Below, piece by piece: positions 5,472 through 10,565 of a stretch of 10,565 bases of DNA (the stretch's first letter is position 1; each line of letters begins with the position of its first letter). This DNA is from Anaerolineae bacterium (GTDB lineage: Bacteria > Chloroflexota > Anaerolineae > Anaerolineales > Villigracilaceae): assembly GCA_003158885.1 (NCBI GenBank), contig PMLN01000334.1, positions 1 through 10,565 on the forward strand. The letters run 5' to 3'. Under the pieces are notes generated by a model that saw only the letters and a program-made list of their open reading frames with translations, was not told the DNA's origin and ran no database searches. Made by a program: the position numbers and the translations under genes.

Positions 5472-6628
5472 GAGCATTATCCATCGCAACGTATCTTGCA
5501 TTGAAGGAAGTTTGGCGCGGCCGCGGGCGTTTCCTGCTGGTCAGCCTGGTGATCGCGTTGATCACACTTTTGGTACTATTCATCGCCGCGCTCGGTGAGG
5601 GCCTGGCAAATGGCAACCGCCAATATGTTTCCAATCTCAACGCACAGTTGATCGTCTTCCTGCAGAAGTCGGATACCAACATTTCGTCCAGCCAGTTGCA
5701 GGTGGATACCGTGCGCCAGATCCGCCGCGTGGACGGGGTGGCCGCGGCCGGCCCGATCTATACTTCCAGCACCGAGATCGAAGCCAATAAAAGCCCGCTC
5801 AAAGTTTCCCTTTTGGCGGCAGAACCGGGCCAGCCGGGTTTGCCGCCTGTGATCGCCGGGCGCGTTTTTCACACCGGCGACTCAGGCGAAGCGGTGATCG
5901 ATCAAAATGTGGCTCTGCGGAGCGGCTTCCAGGTGGGCGACGAAATGACGATCCGTTCCACGCAGGGTGGCACCGATGAGTTCTTTTATTTGCGCGTGGT
6001 TGGGTTGACCTCCAACCAGTCTTATTTTTTCCAGCCCACGATCTTTACTTCGGCGGCAACGTGGGAGAAAGTCCGCCCCCAGTCCGCCGCGGATTTGAAG
6101 GATGACACGCCATACCCAAATATCATTGCGGTGCAATTAGCCGATCCAAAACAAATCCAATCGATGGAAATGCAATTGCTGACGAAGGTGCCGAATATCG
6201 AAGTGGCGGATATTCCCACCACGATCAATGCCATTCCCGGTTATTCGGCCCAACAGGGCACGGTTCAAACCCAGGGCGTCTTCACCTTGTTGATCGGCGT
6301 ACTGGTGATCGGCGGGTTCTTCCAGATTCAGATCCTTCAAAAGGTTCCGCAGATCGGCGTGCTGAAAGCCATCGGTTCCTCCAACGGGACCGTGGGCGCT
6401 TCGGCGGTGATCCAAATCATCATCGTCACGGCGATCGGGGTGGGGATCGGCGGCGGGCTGACATATCTCTTCTCGCTGGGCTTTCCCCCAACCATTCCAC
6501 TGGTCTTCAACGGCACGAGTTCGCTCTTTGCCGTGGTTGCCCTGTTGCTGATCGGCCCCATCGGCGGGTTGGTTTCCGTGATTTATGCAGTGCGCATCGA
6601 ACCGCTCAAAGCGCTGCGGTTACAGTGA
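5468..6628 (+). CDS. ABC transporter permease, FtsX/MacB (DevC/HrtB-like) family
   Basis: A 386-residue membrane subunit with the four-helix type VII ABC layout: TM1 at about 21-43 after a basic cytosolic lead (KEVWRGRGR), a large external domain at about 45-265, then TM2 (270-289), TM3 (313-336) and TM4 (351-374). The cytosolic coupling segment FFQIQILQKVPQIGVLKAIG (284-303), with VLKAIGSSN, is the hallmark of FtsX-domain permeases of the DevC and HrtB type. Such transporters drive mechanical export of lipoproteins, peptides, haem or glycolipids rather than ordinary pumping. The start at 5468 is chosen for its ATGA overlap with the peroxiredoxin-like gene and because it leads straight into TM1; an in-frame ATG at 5402 would overlap that gene by 70 bp. 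The ATPase follows after 7 bp. No membrane-fusion protein is adjacent. Confidence 0.86.
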   Translation: MRALSIATYLALKEVWRGRGRFLLVSLVIALITLLVLFIAALGEGLANGNRQYVSNLNAQLIVFLQKSDTNISSSQLQVDTVRQIRRVDGVAAAGPIYTSSTEIEANKSPLKVSLLAAEPGQPGLPPVIAGRVFHTGDSGEAVIDQNVALRSGFQVGDEMTIRSTQGGTDEFFYLRVVGLTSNQSYFFQPTIFTSAATWEKVRPQSAADLKDDTPYPNIIAVQLADPKQIQSMEMQLLTKVPNIEVADIPTTINAIPGYSAQQGTVQTQGVFTLLIGVLVIGGFFQIQILQKVPQIGVLKAIGSSNGTVGASAVIQIIIVTAIGVGIGGGLTYLFSLGFPPTIPLVFNGTSSLFAVVALLLIGPIGGLVSVIYAVRIEPLKALRLQ

Positions 6629-6635
6629 GGCTATG

Positions 6636-7361
6636 ATGAAGGAAATTGTTTTGGAAGTCCGTGATTTGGTTAAAACATTCATACTGGACGGCGCGCCCCT
6701 CAATGCGGTGGACCATGTTTCGTTCCAGGTTCATTCCGGAGAGTTTGTGGCTCTGGTGGGACCGAGCGGTTCGGGCAAAACCACTTTGCTTTCGATCCTG
6801 GCAGCCTTGCTGACGCAGTCAAGCGGCGAGGTTTTTATCGACGGGCAGCAGCTTTCGGCGATGGGCGAATCGGAACGCGTTAAACTGCGCCGTTCCCGCA
6901 TCGGTTTTACCTTTCAGTCCAACAATCTCATTCCATATTTGACGGCGCAGGAGAATGTGGAATTCATGCTGCGCTTGAACGGTACGTTGGGTAAAGTCAA
7001 CCGTCTCCGTGCGGAGGAATTGCTGGCGCGGCTTGGCCTGGAAGACCGCCTGCGTAGTTTGCCTGCGCAGATGTCCGGTGGGCAGCAGCAGCGCGTGGCT
7101 ATTGCGCGTGCGCTGATCCATAACCCGGCGGTGGTGCTGGCCGATGAGCCGACCGCCAGTCTCGATACCGAACGCGCTTTTCAGGTCGTTCAAACCTTCG
7201 CGGCTTTGATCCACGAGAACCAGCGCGCCGGGATCATGGTGACGCATGATCTGCGGATGTGCAAATATGTGGATCGGGTATTACAGATGAGGGACGGGAA
7301 ATTGGTGAACGAATGCAAGACGCGCATTGAAATCGAAGCGTTGGCAAGAGGGGAGCATTAA
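6636..7361 (+). CDS. ABC transporter ATP-binding protein (LolD/MacB/DevA type)
   Basis: A complete 241-residue nucleotide-binding subunit. Walker A is GPSGSGKTT (42-50), the Q-loop FQSNNLIP has Gln94, the signature is MSGGQQQR (146-153), Walker B is VVLADEPTASLD (166-177) and the switch histidine is H204 in MVTHD. The sequence type (NLIPYLTAQENV, SGGQQQRVAIARAL) belongs to the LolD/MacB/HrtA/DevA group that pairs with FtsX-domain permeases, and the permease gene lies directly upstream. Two ATGs overlap at 6633 and 6636; GAGG at 6627-6630 is spaced five bases from 6636, so that start is preferred by a small margin. It is the last gene of the plus-strand operon, which ends in a convergent junction. 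Confidence 0.92.
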   Translation: MKEIVLEVRDLVKTFILDGAPLNAVDHVSFQVHSGEFVALVGPSGSGKTTLLSILAALLTQSSGEVFIDGQQLSAMGESERVKLRRSRIGFTFQSNNLIPYLTAQENVEFMLRLNGTLGKVNRLRAEELLARLGLEDRLRSLPAQMSGGQQQRVAIARALIHNPAVVLADEPTASLDTERAFQVVQTFAALIHENQRAGIMVTHDLRMCKYVDRVLQMRDGKLVNECKTRIEIEALARGEH

Positions 7362-7371
7362 TTCAATGAGC

Positions 7372-7403
7372 TGAAACGAATCAAATTTCGTTCATTTGTC
7401 TGC
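7372..7403 (+). terminator. Weak hairpin after the ABC operon
   Basis: Just past the ATPase stop, AACGAA and TTCGTT form a six-pair stem around a six-base loop, extendable by two pairs across a bulge. There is no proper T run after it, so termination is only possible. The rest of the 136-bp convergent gap (7362-7497) holds a 13-bp palindrome centred at 7441 (TAGCGA-G-TCGCTA) and a short ACGGC/GCCGT palindrome beside the last minus-strand stop. I see no gene in it. Confidence 0.3.
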
Positions 7404-7497
7404 CGAGATTGAAAAAACAATTGCAAGCGAGGATTAGCGAGTCGCTATAAGTAGAAGCAAAAACACAATAGTATCGCCATCTTTTGACGGCTGCCGT

Positions 7498-8115
7498 TTA
7501 TGTTGAGGAAATCTCTGATCTTTTTTTGAGGCGAATAATAATAACACCGATAATAATACCTAATACCGTTCCAAACAATGCATAAACCGTTTTCCAAAAT
7601 TCGCTCATAATTAAACCCACCGCATCTCCTGAATGTATCCAAACTTCAAGACTACCATCGCTTATTAAAACATAACAGCGCGTGATCGTGGATATGGGTC
7701 TTTCGAACCTTACGCCAGCGCTATCAATTACCATTTTCCCCACTGGTGGAGAATCCCACATATGACTATCTGTAGGGGTAGATGATTTTTGTGCGCATTT
7801 GGTAATATAGCTATTGTCCCAAGTGGGAACGGGGTTAACTAATAGCCAATCACTTTGAAATAGAGTATTCGAATAGACATTACCATTTTTTGTTGCCACA
7901 TACAAAACGTCGCCTGTAGGGTCTTCTAAATCTGATTGAATATCAACATGAACAATGTTCACTATTTCTTTAGACAGGGAATGAATTAAGTAATGAGTCC
8001 AAGGAGGATTATATTCGCCAATTGAAGAATTTCCAATTGACCGGCCTAATCCATAACCCAAAAGGGAAAAGGCGCATATTACTGCACTATTGAGCAGAAG
8101 AGACTTGAGTTTCAT
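7498..8115 (-). CDS. Unrecognised membrane protein with a large external domain
   Basis: I do not recognise this family. From the ATG at 8115 it has 205 residues: a hydrophobic N-terminal segment (about 5-25, LLLNSAVICAFSLLGYGLG), which may be a signal anchor, an external domain of about 150 residues, a second membrane helix near 176-194 (LFGTVLGIIIGVIII), and a short basic tail RLKKRSE. The external domain includes GDVLYVATKNGNVYSN, a strand-turn-strand pattern like one beta-propeller blade, and two cysteines about 40 residues apart that could pair. A TTG at 8169 would add 18 residues and overlap the upstream gene's stop as TTGA, so translational coupling is possible; neither start has a clear ribosome-binding site. 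The DNA is AT-rich compared with the plus-strand operons, which suggests a separate origin. Confidence 0.62.
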   Translation of the reverse strand: MKLKSLLLNSAVICAFSLLGYGLGRSIGNSSIGEYNPPWTHYLIHSLSKEIVNIVHVDIQSDLEDPTGDVLYVATKNGNVYSNTLFQSDWLLVNPVPTWDNSYITKCAQKSSTPTDSHMWDSPPVGKMVIDSAGVRFERPISTITRCYVLISDGSLEVWIHSGDAVGLIMSEFWKTVYALFGTVLGIIIGVIIIRLKKRSEISST

Positions 8116-8165
8116 TATCAATGATCGGCGTTGAACGGAAAAGCCAACGAGGTGATTGATGGGCT

Positions 8166-8459
8166 TCAACCGTGCCGGGGATCTTTTCCTGGTCCGGAAA
8201 GAACTCGTGGATTGCTATTAAAATCAACAATAATTGGGGACAGGAGAAGCAGGAACATAGTGATAAATAATAGAATCCCGTCTATTCTTCCAGAATAGGC
8301 AACCAACCATGTTGGCCACCAAACATCGCCTATTTTTAGTAACAAGCCTAGAATGATGATGATTAAAACCGTGATCAACAAGGTTAATCCATCCTTTGTC
8401 ATCCGGGCAATCCTTTTGCTCTCGTTGAATTTAATGCGAGTTCGTCGCCTCCTGGTCAT
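8166..8459 (-). CDS. Small two-helix membrane protein, unrecognised
   Basis: A 97-residue protein of no family I recognise. It opens with a strongly basic cytosolic stretch (MTRRRRTRIKFNESKRIAR), followed by two hydrophobic helices at about 25-43 (LTLLITVLIIIILGLLLKI) and 61-79 (GILLFITMFLLLLSPIIV), then a short polar tail. The charge pattern predicts both termini in the cytosol. The ATG at 8459 is preferred because GGAG lies nine bases upstream on the minus strand; a TTG at 8474 would add five residues. It sits directly upstream of the other unrecognised membrane protein, and the two probably form one transcript. No toxin, holin or immunity motif can be named. Confidence 0.62.
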   Translation of the reverse strand: MTRRRRTRIKFNESKRIARMTKDGLTLLITVLIIIILGLLLKIGDVWWPTWLVAYSGRIDGILLFITMFLLLLSPIIVDFNSNPRVLSGPGKDPRHG

Positions 8460-8525
8460 TTTGGTATGCTCCAATTTTTGCCATTTGAGTCTGATTTTTG
8501 CAAGCCCTGTATATCTTATATACGG

Positions 8526-8557
8526 ATTATATACCCGCCGCGTTGCTCGACAGGCAA
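8526..8557 (-). promoter_or_regulatory. Putative promoter for the two membrane-protein genes
   Basis: On the minus strand, TTGCCT (8552-8557) lies 18-20 bases before TATATAAT (8526-8533), about 70 bp ahead of the 8459 start. The -35 arm is part of an inverted TTGC/GCAA pair (TTGCCTGTCGAGCAA), which could be an operator. The spacing is longer than ideal. The segment resembles the stronger promoter at 10118-10146, which raises confidence somewhat. Confidence 0.4.
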
Positions 8558-8582
8558 TGTAACAAAGCAGAACATTCGCAAA

Positions 8583-8966
8583 TTAATGGTTGTGAACCAG
8601 TTCTAGCAATTCAACCACTGTGGCATTATCGGGTTCAATGGATAAGGCCTTCAAAAGACTTTTTTCAGCTTCTGTGAATTCGCCTTTCGGTAAATATATT
8701 TTGGCCTGTTTGATATATGATTCGACATATTTTGGGTAAACATGGATATTTAAATCCAGTACTTCAATTGCCAGGTCGAGCTTTTTGGCCGAAGCGAACT
8801 GGGTCGCAAGGCTGATGAGATCATCCTCATCAAAATAATACTCGTCCATCCCGTTGGCTTTGATCTCGTCATAGCGAGCGTAAGCTGCTTGGATGCCCCC
8901 TTCGATCAGCGCTTGATCGACCGGTACCATCCATGAAACTTTACCTGCCTGTGGCTTTTGATCCAC
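8583..8966 (-). CDS. TPR domain, detached C-terminal part of the serine hydrolase gene
   Basis: This open frame, usable from a GTG at 8966, encodes at most 127 residues with about two tetratricopeptide repeats near the end: LDLAIEVLDLNIHVYPKYVE, then FTEAEKSLLKALSIEPDN. Read further upstream in the same frame it gives RQILYALANTLVDQKPQAG, sensible protein sequence that continues the upstream hydrolase; the two frames overlap (8906-8966) only because of a frame change. The start has no ribosome-binding site of its own. I therefore read this as the C-terminal half of one ancestral hydrolase-TPR protein of about 476 residues. Beta-lactamase-family serine hydrolases with TPR tails are known in several bacteria. 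Whether the tail is made here depends on whether the frameshift is real. Confidence 0.72.
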   Translation of the reverse strand: MDQKPQAGKVSWMVPVDQALIEGGIQAAYARYDEIKANGMDEYYFDEDDLISLATQFASAKKLDLAIEVLDLNIHVYPKYVESYIKQAKIYLPKGEFTEAEKSLLKALSIEPDNATVVELLELVHNH

Positions 8967-10012
8967 GAGAGTGTTCGCAAGGGCGTAAAGGATCTGGCGC
9001 CGGCGCCCATGGAAAACTCATTACAAAAGAAAGCCGCGGCGCGATTTTTCTCAGGCATGAGGAATAGAAAACCAACCCATCCGCAACCTCCGCCTCCATG
9101 CCCGACAGTTTTTACATCCTGGAAATGCCCTAGAGTCCAACCCAGCCCATAATCTTCATAGATGTTGGGTCGCGAATAACCATAATCAGCGACGGGTGTC
9201 CACATCTTGTCATAACTTGTTGGAGATAGAATGCTTTTTTCGCCAAAGCTTCCTCGTTTCAGGGATATCATCGCCCAATGGCACATGTCAGGAATAGTTG
9301 AGTGTAGAAAACTTGCCGGAGCCGCTGCCCTATGATAAGGATGGACGGGCATGGCCTTTGTTTCGGGGATTCGAAAATGAGGCATGGCCTCTAAATCTGG
9401 CGGAATATTTTTCAATAAGTAAGTGCTGTGCGGCAATCCGGCAGGAATAAGAATGTTTTCCTGCATATACGCCTCAAAGATTTGACCCGAGACTTTGGCA
9501 ATCATATCTGCAAGCACGTTGAAATTGAAATCGCTGTAGTTAAATCTTTCACCCGGATTTGCCAGCAGTTTTTTGTTGCTCAAGTGGCCGATGACAAAAC
9601 GCTCTGCACAACCATCATCCCAGTCGGTCTGCGTTAATAATTCGTCGAATTCTTCGTCGCCTATATCGGGTATTCCAGATGTATGGCTGACCATCTGCCG
9701 GATCGTGATTTTGGCGTAACGTTCATCATCCATGCGAAAATAGGGCAGGTATTGAATGATCGGGGCGTTGAGTTCTATTTTTCTGCTTTCGAGAAGTTGT
9801 AATACTGCCGTTGCAACGAAACACTTGGATATGGAACAGGTGGAAAAAACAGAATCCATTGTCACGGGTGCTTGTGTTTCCAGGCTTTGAACGCCGAAGC
9901 CGTTGGCATAGATGATTTCATCGTTTTCCACAACCCCAACCGCCATGCCGGGTATTCCCCAGCCTGCAATAATCTCATGAAGAACAGCATCAAGGTCTTT
10001 TTCGTATAACAT
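8906..10012 (-). CDS. Serine hydrolase, beta-lactamase (class C/PBP4*) family, frameshifted near its end
   Basis: This is a serine-dependent hydrolase of the Beta-lactamase (PF00144) family, which covers class C beta-lactamases, D-aminopeptidases, esterases and PBP4*-like proteins. Counted from the ATG at 10012, the nucleophile motif SxxK is SISK at 60-63, within STCSISKCFVA. HTSGIP follows at 110-115. The second motif is YSD (159-161) where YxN is usual, and the third is HGG (305-307) in GHGGGGCGW. No signal peptide is visible, so it may be cytosolic and not an antibiotic-resistance enzyme. An in-frame ATG at 10045 would add 11 residues; 10012 has AAGGA upstream and fits the family N-terminus. 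The last ~30 codons are out of frame with the natural C-terminus: restoring one base near 9000 joins it to the TPR part at 8583-8966. A good promoter lies at 10118-10146. Confidence 0.86.
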   Translation of the reverse strand: MLYEKDLDAVLHEIIAGWGIPGMAVGVVENDEIIYANGFGVQSLETQAPVTMDSVFSTCSISKCFVATAVLQLLESRKIELNAPIIQYLPYFRMDDERYAKITIRQMVSHTSGIPDIGDEEFDELLTQTDWDDGCAERFVIGHLSNKKLLANPGERFNYSDFNFNVLADMIAKVSGQIFEAYMQENILIPAGLPHSTYLLKNIPPDLEAMPHFRIPETKAMPVHPYHRAAAPASFLHSTIPDMCHWAMISLKRGSFGEKSILSPTSYDKMWTPVADYGYSRPNIYEDYGLGWTLGHFQDVKTVGHGGGGCGWVGFLFLMPEKNRAAAFFCNEFSMGAGARSFTPLRTLSWIKSHRQVKFHGWYRSIKR

Positions 10013-10117
10013 GACAAATGAAATCCTTAATCGATCTTTCCTCATTGATATTTTCTTAATTTATATGCGCCCAGCTATGAGTTGTACAGCGACTGGCTGT
10101 AAACAGCTTATGTAAAG

Positions 10118-10146
10118 ATTATACACTTGCATTGTTTGCTCGGCAA
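10118..10146 (-). promoter_or_regulatory. Sigma-70-like promoter of the serine hydrolase gene
   Basis: On the minus strand TTGCCG (10141-10146) and TATAAT (10118-10123) are separated by exactly 17 bases. The predicted transcript would start near 10111, leaving a leader of roughly 65-100 bases. TTGCCGAGCAA over the -35 is an inverted TTGC/GCAA pair and a possible operator. Confidence 0.62.
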
Positions 10147-10152
10147 CCAATT

Positions 10153-10195
10153 AAAGCAAAACCTCCGCTATTGATTTGTGCGGAGGTTTGCTTTT
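10153..10195 (-). terminator. Rho-independent terminator of glnA
   Basis: AAAGCAAAACCTCCGC (10153-10168) pairs with GCGGAGGTTTGCTTT (10180-10194) around an 11-base loop, with one bulged base. Read on the minus strand, the stem begins about 30 bases after the glutamine synthetase stop and ends in a T-rich TTTTGCTTTAATT. It also separates glnA from the hydrolase promoter just beyond. Confidence 0.82.
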
Positions 10196-10198
10196 ATG

Positions 10199-10222
10199 CT
10201 GACTGCTGATCGCTGAACGCTG
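10199..10222. repeat. GCTGA stutter between glnA and its terminator
   Basis: CTGACTGCTGATCGCTGAACGCTG is built from four degenerate CTGA/CTGC units of 6-8 bases. It is a short low-complexity stretch with no coding role visible. Confidence 0.45.
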
Positions 10223-10223
10223 C

Positions 10224-10565
10224 TTATGCTGTTTCTAAATATCGTTCGATCTCGTAATCGCTGACACTCAGGCGGAAATCGTCCCATTCCTTGCGCTTGG
10301 CGTTGACGAAGGCTTCATACATCACATCGCCGAGGGCGGATTTCAGAACCTCATCCTTCTCCAATTCACCCAAAGCTTCGGCGAGCGAACCGGGCAGTTC
10401 CTTCACGCCCAGCTTCTTGCGTTCCTTGGCATCCAGATGATAGAGGTTGATATTGTTGAGCGGCTTGGGCGCTTCCAGCTTCTTGTCAATGCCATCCAGC
10501 GCGGCGGCCAGCATGACGGTGAAAGCCAAATACGGATTGCAAGATGGATCGGGGAAGCGCAATTC
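10224..10565 (-). CDS. glnA: Glutamine synthetase, class I (C-terminal 113 residues, cut by window edge)
   Basis: Glutamine synthetase makes glutamine from glutamate, ammonia and ATP in a cytosolic dodecamer. The visible part starts at ELRFPDPSCNPYLAFTVMLA, the conserved stretch near the end of the catalytic domain of class I enzymes, and continues with AALDGIDKKLEAPKP, NINLYHLDAKERKKLGVKEL and the closing helix VNAKRKEWDDFRLSVSDYE. The LYHLDAKER and LPGSLAEALGELEKDEVL pattern looks like the GSI-alpha (Bacillus-type) form, without the NLYDLPPEE adenylylation site of enteric enzymes; this suggests feedback rather than adenylylation control. The first roughly 330 residues lie outside the window. 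The stop is TAA at 10224-10226, followed by a clear hairpin terminator. Confidence 0.93.
   Translation of the reverse strand, partial: ELRFPDPSCNPYLAFTVMLAAALDGIDKKLEAPKPLNNINLYHLDAKERKKLGVKELPGSLAEALGELEKDEVLKSALGDVMYEAFVNAKRKEWDDFRLSVSDYEIERYLETA

Noticed and set aside
7435..7447. 13-bp palindrome TAGCGA-G-TCGCTA as an operator
   Set aside because: It lies at the convergent ends of two operons, not near any promoter, and no second copy was seen in the window.
8116..8165. Imperfect hairpin (ATCAAT/ATTGAT and CGTTG/CAACG) between the two membrane genes as a regulatory element
   Set aside because: The stems are short and separated by an unequal internal loop, and the region may be coding if the TTG start is used; not enough to call a feature.
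8353..8562. Plus-strand hydrophobic frame opposite the two-helix membrane protein
   Set aside because: Antisense of a hydrophobic gene tends to look hydrophobic; the minus-strand frame has the better start, ribosome-binding site and gene context.
8475..8582. Possible integron attC site (AACAAAGC-like sequence with nearby inverted bases)
   Set aside because: The flanking bases do not satisfy the RYYYAAC...GTTRRRY pairing of attC core sites, and no integrase is in view; the signal is better read as promoter-like sequence.

Overview
The window looks like a chromosomal segment of a Chloroflexota bacterium, most likely of the Anaerolineae. I infer this from the gene mix, the moderate GC content (clearly lower in one stretch), the many 4-bp ATGA overlaps, and a repeat with ATTGCGAG/CTCGCAAT ends of a kind common in environmental Chloroflexota contigs. 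No rRNA, tRNA, CRISPR array, insertion sequence or phage gene was found. The taxonomic call is inference.

Left part (1-4767). The 5' end of a GT4-type glycosyltransferase gene runs off the left edge on the minus strand. Divergent to it lies a tRNA-modification cluster on the plus strand: ttuB (ubiquitin-like sulfur carrier ending in Gly-Gly), ttuA (tRNA-54 2-thiouridine synthetase with all zinc, iron-sulfur and PP-loop residues) and queF (preQ0 reductase of the queuosine pathway). queF overlaps a 76-codon frame that looks like a queuosine-precursor transporter (YhhQ/VUT family) with most of its middle missing. A small cupin and a YcaQ/AlkX-type DNA glycosylase follow, almost without gaps. Two inverted copies of a hairpin repeat flank ttuA. 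A GNAT acetyltransferase comes after a structured 109-bp spacer.

Middle (4839-7361). A peroxiredoxin-like thiol protein overlaps an FtsX/MacB-type ABC permease by ATGA, and the matching ATPase follows at once. These three read as one export or redox-linked unit; no membrane-fusion partner is visible.

Right part (7498-10565). All genes are on the minus strand and converge on the ABC operon. They are two unrecognised membrane proteins in an AT-rich patch, a serine hydrolase of the beta-lactamase (class C/PBP) family whose C-terminal TPR domain is cut off by an apparent one-base frameshift at a 12-bp GC palindrome, and the 3' end of a class I glutamine synthetase gene closed by a clear hairpin terminator. 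The serine hydrolase has a good -35/-10 promoter, and a visibly similar promoter-like segment lies upstream of the membrane-protein pair.

The items most worth a second look are the shortened transporter behind queF, the frameshifted hydrolase-TPR gene, the mirrored repeats around ttuA, and the related promoter-like segments on the minus strand. I do not see a clearly new multi-gene system.
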